Assembly (NCBI GenBank): GCA_016711095.1
Contig: JADJTP010000001.1
Location: 1-64,000 of the forward strand
From: Actinomycetales bacterium
GTDB taxonomy: Bacteria > Actinomycetota > Actinomycetes > Actinomycetales > Dermatophilaceae
DNA length: 64,000 nucleotides
Direction: 5' to 3'
Under the pieces are notes generated by a model. That model saw nothing but the letters and a program-made list of their open reading frames with translations, searched no databases and was not told the origin of the DNA. Both the position numbers and the translations under genes were made by a program. Of the stretch, positions 11,112 to 20,203 are shown in pieces. The stretch's first letter is position 1; each line of letters opens with the position of its first letter.

Positions 11112-11205
11112 CGGCCTTGATAAAGCACGGTTCTAGGATGCCGGCACAGTCTCTGGGTATTCATCACGGCCTTGATAGGCACGGTTCTGGGGTGCCGGTA
11201 CAGTG
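11112..11205. repeat. short imperfect direct repeat, two copies
   Basis: Two copies of about 37 bp, both beginning GGCCTTGATA and containing GCACGGTTCT and GCCGG(C/T)ACAGT, lie at about 11112-11149 and 11169-11205. They are close to a transposase remnant, so they may be element end sequences. They are not a CRISPR array. Confidence 0.5.
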
Positions 11206-11307
11206 AAAAGGTGCCCCTGACCTGGGAGAATACGGATTACTAGATCTGTAGAAGCTCCGAATATGGGACACCCTTCGGGCGCATGATGTCCGTGGTCGGC
11301 GCCCGAT

Positions 11308-11465
11308 GGTGGATCCCGAGTTGGGGTGGTCATCGGGCCTGTCGCCTAAGGTCGGTGGGGCCGGGACGGTAGCCCACGCTGGGGTGGTGTTGCCGCGGCT
11401 GCTGGCGACCGGCTCGGGCTCACGACCGGCCTGGCGGAGGTGATATCCAGGGCGGGGTTCACGCC
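11308..11465 (+). pseudogene. N-terminal remnant of an IS1380-like transposase
   Basis: The frame from ATG 11308 gives MVDPELGWSS, then VAHAGVVLPRLLATGSG. After a frame change near 11418 it continues GLTTGLAEVISRAGFTP. This pattern (HAG.VLLPRL, then GLT..L) resembles the start of IS1380-family transposases. Nothing of the catalytic core follows. The assignment is from recall of the family only. Confidence 0.35.
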
Positions 11466-11494
11466 GATCCGGCATTGATCTGGAACAACAAATC

Positions 11495-11758
11495 GTGGGC
11501 GCGGATCCCCGGTTTCGATCCGGTGGGACACCCTGCAGGGCAGCAGGTTACTTCGAGCCGAGGAAGTGGCGTTCGGCCTTGTGTCCGGCGCCGTGCATGC
11601 ACGGTAACGCAAATATCAGCTCCAACCTCGCCGTCCGCCTTGAGGAGGCCGGCGTCGGCACCGCTCGAGCCTGGTTGGCCATGCAGGCAGCCCACGACCT
11701 CGCCGCCGATCGAGCCGCCGGCATCGCCAAGGTCAAGCCCCTCCAGCCAGTCGCCTGA
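11495..11758 (+). pseudogene. HigA-like addiction-module antitoxin remnant
   Basis: The last 53 codons, from 11597, read HGNANISSNLAVRLEEAG, then TARAWLAMQAAHDLA. This is the characteristic C-terminal half of HigA/VapI-type XRE antitoxins, and it ends at 11758. The upstream sequence does not supply the helix-turn-helix in any frame, and no higB toxin is present. It is therefore a truncated antitoxin fragment, lying tail-to-tail with hsdR. Confidence 0.55.
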
Positions 11759-11804
11759 ATGGTGCGATGACGAAGATCGACTATCGGTCCCGCATCGCGT
11801 CCGT

Positions 11805-14800
11805 CTACGCGCTCGCTTTGCTTTGCTGGGCGTAGCGGGGCGCCATGGCCTCCATCTGTTCCATCACGAGTTTGATGGCGCCGGGTTGCTGGTCGGGCGG
11901 GTAGCCGTGTTTGATCAGCAGTCGTTTGATGGAGGTCCGGAGCTTGGCTCTGACGTCTTCGCGTACGGTCCAGTCGGTGCGGATGTCCCGTCGCATGACC
12001 GAGACGAGTTCGCGGGCGATGTCGGCCAGCACGCCTGCGCCCATGATGTCGACGGCGGACTCGTTGGTGGCGACGGCGTCGTAGTAGGCGAGCTCATCCT
12101 GGTCCAGCGGCGGGGAGAACTTCGCCCCTCTGTGGTGCTCGGCGACCACGTCTCGGGCCAGCTCGATCAGCTCGGCGATGACCTCGGCGGAGGTGAGCTG
12201 CTGGTTGGTGTACTTGCGCATCAGCTCGGCGATCCGCACCGAGAAGGCCTGCTGGCGCAGCGTGTTCGTCCCGGTGGCCTTGACGGACTCCTTGGCGACG
12301 AGGTCGCGCAGGGCCTCGATGGCCAGGTGGGGGTTGGCGGCCTGCTGGGTCTCGCGGACGAAGTCGGGCCCGAGGTCCATGAGGCTCGGTTTGGGCATTC
12401 CCGCGGCCTCGTAGATGTCGAGCACGTCACCGGTCTGGGTGCTCTGGGCGATGAGCGCACCGAGCAGCCGCTGGATGTCCTCGGGGATCGGCTCCCCACG
12501 CGAGCGCCGGTCCTCGGCGTCGAGCTTGGCCATCCACACCCGCACTTCCTCATAGAACCGCGCGTCGGCGTGCACGTCATGCAGCTGCCCCGAGGGCGCG
12601 CACAGCGCCCACGCGCGGGCCAGTTGACTGCTCAGGCGCCGGTATGCCGCTGAGATCATCTCGGTGTCACTGCCGTCGGGAACCTGGTTGCCGGCGGTGG
12701 CGGGATCGCGCAGGTGGTTGACCGCGCGGCGCACCACGTGGGCGTATGCCGCCCGGTCGCCGCGGGCGGCCCGGTCGGCGAAGTCGGTGCGCCACGGGTA
12801 GCCCGCCAGCAACGTGTCGAGCTTGGCGAGCAGGGACCGGGTCAGTTCGACGGCCTCGCCGAGGTCCTTGCCCATCGGCCGTTTTGCCTGGTCCTGCGGG
12901 GTGTATTCGGCCAGGGCCTTCTGCAGGTTCTCGGCCAGCGGGGCGTAGGCCACGAGCAGGCCGTCTTGCTTGCCGCGGAACGTGCGGTTGACCCGGGCGA
13001 GGGTCTGCATGAGCAGGGCGCCCTTGAGGGGCCGGTCAAGGTAGAGGGTGTGCAGCGGTGGGGAGTCGTAGCCGGTGAGCATCATGTCCTTGACGATGAC
13101 GATCTCCAGCTCGTCGTCCGGTTCCTTGAGCCGGGCCTTGATCGCCTTGTTCTGACTTTCGCGGCGGACGTGGTTCGACACCGGTGGGGTGTCGGTCGGG
13201 TCGCCGGTGTAGACGACCTTGATCTTGCCCTTGTCGAGCTCGGGGGAGTGCCAGTCGGGGCGCAGGGCGATGATCGCGTCGTAGAGCTTCGCGCAGATCT
13301 CCCGGGTGCCGCCGACGATGAGGGCCTTGCCCGGGCCGGAGATGAAGGGGTCCATGACCGTGCGGCGGGTTTCCCAGTGGGCGACCAGGTCCGCGGCGAG
13401 CTTCTCGATCCGGGCCGGTGCGCCGTAGACGGCGTTGACGACCGCCACGCTTCGTTCGATGGTCTCGCGCTCGACGTCGTCCAGGCCGGTGGTCAGCTCG
13501 TCCGCGGCGGCGTCGACCGCGGCCTCGGAGACACCCTCGGCGAGGCCGACCTTGATGAGGCGCGGCTCGAAGTGGACGGGGACGGTCGCGCCGTCGGCGA
13601 CGGCCCGGCTCAGGTCGTAGATGTCGATGTAGTCACCGAAGACGGCCTGGGTGTTGCGGTCGGCGAAGGAGATCGGCGTGCCGGTGAACGCGATCAGGGT
13701 GGCATGGGGCAGGGCGTCCTTGAGGTGCCGGGCGTAGCCGTCGAGGTCGTCGTAGTGGCTGCGGTGGGCCTCGTCGACGATGACGATGATGTTGCGCCGA
13801 TCCGACAGCAGCGGATGAGACTCGCCGGCGTCCCGCTCCTGCTTGGAGAGCCCGAACTTCTGCAGCGTGGTGAAGTAGATCCCGCCGGTGGTCCGCTCAC
13901 TCAGCCCCCTGCGCAGATCGGCCCGCCTGGTCACCTGCTTGGGTCGCTCCGCCAGCAGCAGGCTCTTCTTGAACCCGTCGTAGAGCTGGCCGTCGAGCTC
14001 GTTCCGGTCGGTGACGACGACGATTGTCGGGTTCAGCAGCTTCGGGTGCCGCTGCACGTAGTGGGTGTACAGCTCCATCTCCATTGACTTCCCGGCGCCC
14101 TGGGTGTGCCAGACGACGCCCGCCTTGCCGTTCGTCCGGTAGGCGGTGATGGTGGCGCCGATGGCGCTGCTGACGGCGAAGTACTGGTGCGGCTTGGCGA
14201 TCCGCTTGGCCAGCCCGGCCTCGGAGGCGTCGAAGGCGGTGAAGTTGCGCATCAGCTGCAGGAACCGGTCCACGTTGAACACGCCGTCGATGAGTTGCTC
14301 AAGTCCGGTGCCGAGGTGGTCCTCGTCGATCGCGTCCCCGAACCGTAGCGGCGTGCCGTCGTCGTCCACGTTCCACGGCGAGAAGTGGTGCAGGGGCGTG
14401 AAGGGGGTGCCGTACTTCGCGATCACGCCATCGCTGGCGACCGTGAGCACCGCGAACCGAAAGACCATCGGCAGCTCTCGCAGGTAGGTCTGCAGCTGCG
14501 CATGCGCGGCGGCCACGTCGGCGGTCTGGGTGCCGGCCTTCTTCAGCTCGATCAGCGCCACGGGCAGCCCGTTGCAGTAGAGGACGAGGTCAAGGCGTCG
14601 CTCCACCTCGTGCGAGCGGACGGTCACCTGGTTCACGGCGAGCCAGTCGTTGTCGCCGGGGTCGGCGCTGACCAGCCGGATCGTCGGGTTGTGCTCGGTG
14701 CCGTCGCTGTCGACCCAGCTGATCCCGCGAAAACCCTCGACCATGAAACGGTGGGTCCGGTAGTTCTCCGTCAGGGCATCCGCGGAGGTCGGGCGGAGGA

Positions 14801-15026
14801 TCTCGGCGGCCGCCTGCGTGAGGTACTCCCGTGGCACCGTCGGGTTGAGCTCCCTCAGCTTCGCCAGCAGCCGCGATGGAATGACCAGGTCGTCCCACGA
14901 CTCTCGCTCACCCGACCCGGGCGCGATGGTCTTGCCCTCCAGCGGCCGCCACTCGCGTTCGGCGAGCGCCTCAAGCGCCACATGCTCCCACTCCGCCTCG
15001 CTGAACCCCCCCGTCGTACGCGCCAT
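11805..15026 (-). CDS. hsdR: type I restriction enzyme R subunit
   Basis: HsdR is the motor and nuclease of type I restriction complexes. It translocates DNA using ATP and cuts it when blocked. This 1073-residue protein has an N-terminal nuclease domain with LDLVLYCNGLPVALIELKK (the D...E-x-K signature, about 14570). The helicase core has Walker A WHTQGAGKS (about 14105), the DEAH box IVIVDEAHRSHYDD (about 13780) and the GTP motif LIAFTGTPIS. A C-terminal helical part contacts M and S. It is intact and of normal length. ATG 15026 lies 1 nt after the hsdS stop (TGACATG), so it is preferred over the earlier in-frame ATG at 15059, which lies inside hsdS. Confidence 0.95.
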   Translation of the reverse strand: MARTTGGFSEAEWEHVALEALAEREWRPLEGKTIAPGSGERESWDDLVIPSRLLAKLRELNPTVPREYLTQAAAEILRPTSADALTENYRTHRFMVEGFRGISWVDSDGTEHNPTIRLVSADPGDNDWLAVNQVTVRSHEVERRLDLVLYCNGLPVALIELKKAGTQTADVAAAHAQLQTYLRELPMVFRFAVLTVASDGVIAKYGTPFTPLHHFSPWNVDDDGTPLRFGDAIDEDHLGTGLEQLIDGVFNVDRFLQLMRNFTAFDASEAGLAKRIAKPHQYFAVSSAIGATITAYRTNGKAGVVWHTQGAGKSMEMELYTHYVQRHPKLLNPTIVVVTDRNELDGQLYDGFKKSLLLAERPKQVTRRADLRRGLSERTTGGIYFTTLQKFGLSKQERDAGESHPLLSDRRNIIVIVDEAHRSHYDDLDGYARHLKDALPHATLIAFTGTPISFADRNTQAVFGDYIDIYDLSRAVADGATVPVHFEPRLIKVGLAEGVSEAAVDAAADELTTGLDDVERETIERSVAVVNAVYGAPARIEKLAADLVAHWETRRTVMDPFISGPGKALIVGGTREICAKLYDAIIALRPDWHSPELDKGKIKVVYTGDPTDTPPVSNHVRRESQNKAIKARLKEPDDELEIVIVKDMMLTGYDSPPLHTLYLDRPLKGALLMQTLARVNRTFRGKQDGLLVAYAPLAENLQKALAEYTPQDQAKRPMGKDLGEAVELTRSLLAKLDTLLAGYPWRTDFADRAARGDRAAYAHVVRRAVNHLRDPATAGNQVPDGSDTEMISAAYRRLSSQLARAWALCAPSGQLHDVHADARFYEEVRVWMAKLDAEDRRSRGEPIPEDIQRLLGALIAQSTQTGDVLDIYEAAGMPKPSLMDLGPDFVRETQQAANPHLAIEALRDLVAKESVKATGTNTLRQQAFSVRIAELMRKYTNQQLTSAEVIAELIELARDVVAEHHRGAKFSPPLDQDELAYYDAVATNESAVDIMGAGVLADIARELVSVMRRDIRTDWTVREDVRAKLRTSIKRLLIKHGYPPDQQPGAIKLVMEQMEAMAPRYAQQSKASA

Positions 15027-15027
15027 G

Positions 15028-16230
15028 TCAGACCACACTCTTGACCACCCGCTCCGCATCCCTGACCCGAAGCCTGCCCGACATCAACTCCGGCAACAGC
15101 GCATCGCGCGTGCCCTCCAACAGGCGCGTCTCGACCGCCGCCGAGTGGACACAATGCCGCAAAGGGGCGGCTTCACTTTCGAAACGCATTCGCTCGGAAT
15201 CCTCGACTCTCGGAACCGGGGCGTCAAGGAACCGGTCGGGCCGCACTGCCGGATACGCGCTGCCTTCGGTAGCAGACTCAAGATAGGCCGTGAACGTCGA
15301 CGTGCGCGTAGCCTGGTACACGAACGCCATCAGGTTGTCCTTCGGTGTCAGGACCGCAAGACCGGTCGAAGCAATGAGGTTTGCCTGGTCGTCCAGAACA
15401 AGGGCGTGAGAACGGCGGTTAGGCCTGACCGTCGACCACACGGTGTCGCCAGGTCGGAGTACGCGTCGTGCCCGATCCGGGGCGTTTTCCCATCGAATCT
15501 CTTCTGGCAACTCATAGGTCCCGACACCCACGGATGCTATGTCAAGATAACGAAGCGAGCGCCCGGGACATGGCTTCGTGGACGCCATATTCACCTCGGC
15601 GATTGTCGTGAGAGGGTCGAAAGTGCTCTTGGCGGTAAGGCGGTCGAACTTGGCCGCGAGCAGGTCATCTATAGTCGCCGCGAGTTTGCCGTTGGCGGCG
15701 ATCTTGTCGTCGAACGCCCCCAACACCTCCGCAATCGCCTTTTGCTCGATCATTGCCGGTAGCGGCACAACGAGGTCACCAAGAATGCTCAGGTTGATGT
15801 GCGGCACGCCAGTGGCTATTTCACGATCCGCAATCTGCTGACGAAAGCTGGCCGATCGGCAGGCGTAATACACATAGCGGGGATCGGCCTTGTTGGGGTC
15901 TACGCGCAGACGCATTTGACTCTGAGAAACCACATATGTGACAGGATCATGGTTCGGGACGATGGCGACCTGGCCGAGTGTGCCGCGCTGGGTGAACACG
16001 AGGTCCCCAGGAGAGGCGCTATTCCGTGCGAGATCGGCCTCCCACTTCTCCTTCGTGACGAATGCGAACTCCCCGCCGACCCAGGGACCATCGCCCATAT
16101 TGCCGCCGCGGATTACCGGGACGCCCGACGTCACGTAGTCGCTCCCAATGAGCGACGACCCGAAGGGTCCGCCCACCAGTCCTTTTCGCCCTGCCAAGTC
16201 ACGGATGGCGACTTGCGGTCGGTCAGGCAT
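15028..16230 (-). CDS. hsdS: type I restriction enzyme specificity subunit
   Basis: HsdS recognises the bipartite target of the type I complex. The 400-residue protein has two target-recognition domains. The first covers about residues 10-150 with GPFGSSL, VPVIRGGNM and GDLVFTQRGTLGQVAIV. The second covers about 200-340 with RSLRYLDIASV and GDTVWSTVRPNRRSHAL. Each is followed by a helical spacer (LPAMIEQKAIAEVLGAFDDK and the C-terminal helix around LLEGTRDALLPELMSGRLRV). The start ATG 16230 overlaps the end of hsdM by 8 nt, which supports translational coupling. The gene is intact. Confidence 0.93.
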   Translation of the reverse strand: MPDRPQVAIRDLAGRKGLVGGPFGSSLIGSDYVTSGVPVIRGGNMGDGPWVGGEFAFVTKEKWEADLARNSASPGDLVFTQRGTLGQVAIVPNHDPVTYVVSQSQMRLRVDPNKADPRYVYYACRSASFRQQIADREIATGVPHINLSILGDLVVPLPAMIEQKAIAEVLGAFDDKIAANGKLAATIDDLLAAKFDRLTAKSTFDPLTTIAEVNMASTKPCPGRSLRYLDIASVGVGTYELPEEIRWENAPDRARRVLRPGDTVWSTVRPNRRSHALVLDDQANLIASTGLAVLTPKDNLMAFVYQATRTSTFTAYLESATEGSAYPAVRPDRFLDAPVPRVEDSERMRFESEAAPLRHCVHSAAVETRLLEGTRDALLPELMSGRLRVRDAERVVKSVV

Positions 16231-17846
16231 CGACCCTCCCAAGCTGTTCGCGAACGGCTTGCTCTAGTCTCGCGGATTCGTCGAACTGGGCGAACAGCAC
16301 CGTGGTGAGTCGGCCGATCTTGTCCTCGATGGGTTCGCCGTCGTCCTCGGCGTCGGGGGTGCCGACGTACCGGCCCGGGGTGAGGGCGTAGTCGGCGGCC
16401 TTGATGTCCGCGAGGGCGCCACTCTTGCAGAAGCCGGGGACGTCGGCATACGCGAGCCTCTCCCTTGTCGCTGAGGGCGTGCCGCGCCACGCGTGGTAGG
16501 TGCTCGCGATTCTGGCGATATCGTCGTCGGCGAGGGCGCGTTCGGCGCGGTCGATCAGGTAGCCGAGGTTGCGGGCGTCGATGAAGAGGACCTGTCCGGC
16601 TCGATCGATCGAGCCTTTGGAGCCCTTGGTCTTGTCCTTGGCGAAGAACCAGACGCAGACGGGGATGCCAGTGCTGCGGAAGAGTTGGGTAGGTAAGGCG
16701 ACCATGCAGGACACGAGGTCGGCTTCGACGAGTTGGGCACGGATGTCGCCCTCGCCGCCAGAGTTGGAGGACATGGACCCGTTGGCCATGACGACGCCGG
16801 CGCTGCCGCCGGGGGCGAGCTTGCTGAGGATGTGCTGGATCCAGGCGTAGTTGGCGTTACCGGCGGGTGGGACGCCGTAGCGCCAGCGGGGGTCGTCCTC
16901 GCGGCGGTTCCAGTCCTTGATGTTGAAAGGCGGGTTGCTCATGACGTAGTCGGCCTGCATGTCGGGGTGCTGATCGCGGGCGAACGTGTCGCCCCAGACG
17001 CTGGCCAAGTTGCCGTTGAGGCCGTGGATGGCCAGGTTCATCCGGGCCAGCCGCCAGGTCCGCTCGTTGAGTTCCTGCCCGAAGATCGACAGAGCGGTCT
17101 TGTCCCGGTGGTGGGCTTCGAGGAACTTCTCGGCCTGCACGAACATGCCTCCGGACCCGCAGGCCGGGTCGTAGATACGCCCCTGGGTCGGTTCGAGCAC
17201 CTCCACGAGGGTCCGCACGACACTCGGTGGGGTGAAGAACTCGCCGCCGCGTTTGCCTTCCGCGCGGGCGAACTTCTCCAGGAAATACTCGTACACCTCC
17301 CCGAGTAGGTCGCGGGCCTTAGCGGCGCCTTGGCCGGTGAAGCGGGCGCTGTTGAACAGGTCGATGAGCTCCCCGAGGCGCCGCTGGTCGACGTTGTCGC
17401 GGTTGAAGATCCGCGGGACGGCGCCCTTGAGCGAGGGGTTGGCTCCAACGAGAAGGTCCATCGCCGTGTCCACGAGCTGCCCGATGTTCTGGTGCGGCTG
17501 CCCGTCGTGGGCGGGCAGGCCCTTGGCGTGCTGGGCGAGGTAGGTCCAGCGAGCCTGGGGGGGGACCCAGAAGACCTGGTTGCCGGTGTACTCGTCGATG
17601 TCGTCGAGCATCGGTCCGATCTTCGCTTCGTCCCAGCCGTCCGCGAGGAGCTCGTCGTGGATCTGGGTTCGGCGCTCGGCGAACGCGTCGGAGACGTACT
17701 TGAGGAAGACCAGCCCGAGGATGACGTCCTTGTACTGGGATGCGTCCATCGACCCGCGGAGCTTGTCGGCGGCCTTCCAGAGGGTGTCGCCGAGGCTCCT
17801 TCATCGTCGACGGCGCGGCCGTCTCGAGCTTCTTCCTGGGTGGCAT
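16223..17846 (-). CDS. hsdM: type I restriction enzyme M subunit (N6-adenine methyltransferase), frameshift near its start
   Basis: HsdM methylates adenine in the sequence chosen by HsdS. The SAM-binding motif DPACGSGGMFVQAEKFL is near 17170 and the catalytic motif NPPF is near 16930. The N-terminal helical domain is typical (MDASQYKDVILGLVFLKYVS). Starting at ATG 17846, MPPRKKLETAAPSTMK is followed, after removing one base near 17800, by SLGDTLWKAADKLRGS and then the rest. The length 1624 nt is one more than a multiple of three, so a single inserted base explains it. Without correction the longest frame starts at 17749 and lacks about 32 residues. The region just upstream reads TGACATG, as at the hsdS-hsdR junction. 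Confidence 0.9.
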
Positions 17847-20010
17847 GTCAGCATCGCTTCCCGGCCTGGCATGTCGCTGCTGGACACCCGGCGATTGTGC
17901 AGTGTCGGATTGGTCGTGGTGGTTCGGGTACTGCCGAGATGGCGATTGACCCTGCCAGGACGCCATCGCGGGAGCGTGGCCTCGAGCGCGTCGATCCGGG
18001 CGAGGCGCTCGAGGGCGTCTTGACGTTCGCGCTCGATCTCGGCCAACACGGCAGCGAGGTGCTCTCGTTGCCCGCGGGGAACGTCGCGGACGAGCCATCG
18101 TCGCCAATCCTTGGATCGGCTGGCGCGATTGGCGTGGGTGGCGATATCGGCGGTGACGATCTCGGGCAGGAGGGTCTCATCCCCGGTGGGTGTGATGCGC
18201 AGGACCTTTGCAGGGGCCATCACGACTGAGCCGCCGTCGTGGTCGACCCGCACCCCGATGCGAGGGGTGGTGCAGAAGATGACATCGCCCGGCTCGGTGA
18301 ACCGGCCCGACGGGTAGGTGTCGGCGAAAGTGAGCAGATCGATCCGCCGCTCGCCGAGGCGGTTCTCTCCGAGGAGCTCGCTGGGGCCGATGACGACCCG
18401 TCCCTCCGCCCCATGACGCACATCCGCGGGGTGGAGCCGATTGCCCGCGGCGATGCGGCAGTGACGGGCAGCGACGGCGTCTGCAAGTGTCCGGCCGGAC
18501 GCACTGGTGGTGTTCCTCGGCGTGGTGGCCTCGACGCGCAGGGCGGCGATCGGGGCAGGGGCCAGGCTTTGCGCCAGAGCGGCGACGGCCGCGCCTGCCT
18601 CAGTTGCGGACGCTTCGGCCCGTCGCGAGGTCGGCTTGTCGACGAGGGCCTTCCGGCCGGCCAGGATTCCGGTAGTGAGCACCCTTCGGGCGTAGCGAAA
18701 CTGGTGGCCGCGGACCTGATCCGCATCGTCCATCAGGACCCCGTTAGAGCCACCAGCTGTCAGCGACCGGTGATCGGCTGTCATCGCCCCGACGATGTCG
18801 GTGACCAGATCGTCGATGACCGGCCCGATCACGGTGATGTCGGTCAGGTCGGCGATGGCCGTCCAGCGGTCGGCCAGCGGCACCTCTGGGTGGACCGGCC
18901 CGAACACCCACAGGGCAAGGGCCTGTCGAGGGGAGCGGACGAGCAGCCCCGTCGGCAGGCGGACGACGGCCCGCAACCGGTCGGTGCGCAGGATCGCGTC
19001 CCGACCCAGGTCCGTCTCCCTGCTCCCGGGCTGGTCGGTGAGGGCGCTCGCCGGCCCGAGGACCACCGCGCGCTGGTGGTCATCCATCTGCAGCACGAGC
19101 TCGTCGACAGCCCGCAGGACGTCAAGATCAGTCATCGCGGGCCGCCCAGCGGAAGGGAACTGGACCACGTGGACGACCTCGTCGGCCGCAGGGGGAATCG
19201 CGAACTCGCCCGACTCCTGCAGTTGGACGTCGAGACGGTGCAGGTCATGCACACGCAGGCGGCGCCGGGTGAGTCGCGCGACTCGGGAATCCAGCGCGAG
19301 GGTGGCCACACTCGGAGGGGACTGGGCGGCATACAACTGGGTGACGGCCAGCAGCAGGTCGCCGCCGCCGTCGGTGACGTCGACGAACAGCGGCGACTCC
19401 ATGTCTGCATCGGAGGTGAGTGCCCGCGCGACGCGGGCGACCAGTGAGGTGGCCGCTGGCTGAAGTGCCGTGGCAGCGTGGCGCGGAAGCGTGCGGTGCA
19501 GCTGCTGACGCAGGAGACGTTCGAAGGCGCCACGCGGTGAGTAGGCCGCGTCGGCGAGGGCGTCCGCGTGCGCGGCCAGCCCTGGAAGCTCGTCGCCAAG
19601 GAGTGCAGCTCGCGAAGCAGGAGCGTGTCGTTGGGGTCAGTCTGCTCAGACAAGCAGAGAAGGTCGGCAGCGTCGAATGCCCCTAATGACTCGCCGGAGG
19701 TCGCGGCGAGACACAGCAGGGCGGTCAGTCCGTCGAACGCGGCTGTCTCCTCGAGGGCGGTGACAGCAGCGAGGCTGGCGTAGGCGGCCAGATCATCTCG
19801 AGCCTCGCGGTTCATGCCGCGCCCGGTGCTCTCAAGATAGGTGGCGACCTGCTGGGCGTCGAAGCGTTCGTTGCCATCGACCACGGCTACCGGAGGCGGG
19901 AACGGGTGGCCGGTGTCTCGACGCCGCCACATCGAGACCACGGGGCGCTGCACGCCGCAGAGGCGGGCCACGTCGGCGAGGGACAGCTGTAGCGTCGCCA
20001 TTCCCGACAT
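17801..20010 (-). CDS. HTH / degenerate HsdM-like methyltransferase / TRD protein leading the restriction operon
   Basis: This protein of about 735 residues joins two frames at about 19600. The N-terminus is a helix-turn-helix (LSLADVARLCGVQRPVVSMW). The middle resembles an HsdM fold: a glycine loop FVDVTDGGGDLLLAV, then LALDSRVARLTRRRLRVHD. Further on, LRAVVRLPTGLLVRSPRQAL and WVFGP align with VALPTQLFRSTGIPV and VWFFAK of the adjacent HsdM. No NPPF/NPPY catalytic motif is visible. The C-terminal part has an HsdS-like module (GDVIFCTTPRIGVRVDHDGG, then helical IERERQDALERLARIDAL). It is therefore probably a non-catalytic DNA-binding and regulatory or accessory subunit. The 3' end overlaps the hsdM start, and another indel there is possible. 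It is the first gene of the operon and is preceded by the palindrome at 20094. Confidence 0.7.
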
Positions 20011-20093
20011 GTGCGCCCCCTTTCGTGACGTGCTCGGTGTGTCCGGTGTTCCTGTCCCTCACGGTAGCCCCTTGTCGCCAAGTCGCAGTCCAA

Positions 20094-20119
20094 GAGGTGA
20101 TAACCGGTCTTATCACCTC
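20094..20119. promoter_or_regulatory. 26-bp palindromic operator between divergent genes
   Basis: Perfect 10-bp arms GAGGTGATAA and TTATCACCTC flank the spacer CCGGTC. The site lies 84 bp upstream of the leftward restriction operon and 85 bp upstream of the rightward gene, so it could control both. The HTH protein encoded first in the leftward operon is a natural candidate to bind it (inference). Confidence 0.7.
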
Positions 20120-20203
20120 GCTTCCGGTTGTTTGTTTGACCTGGGGGAGAACCTGGGGTCAACGGCAGCGACGCGCGCAGCCCATCGACCCAGGAGGGTC
20201 CGC

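Noticed and set aside
12714..14087. Long open frame on the plus strand opposite hsdR
   Set aside because: Its Val/Gly/Asp-rich translation is the mirror of hsdR codon bias. HsdR on the other strand has clear motifs along the same stretch.
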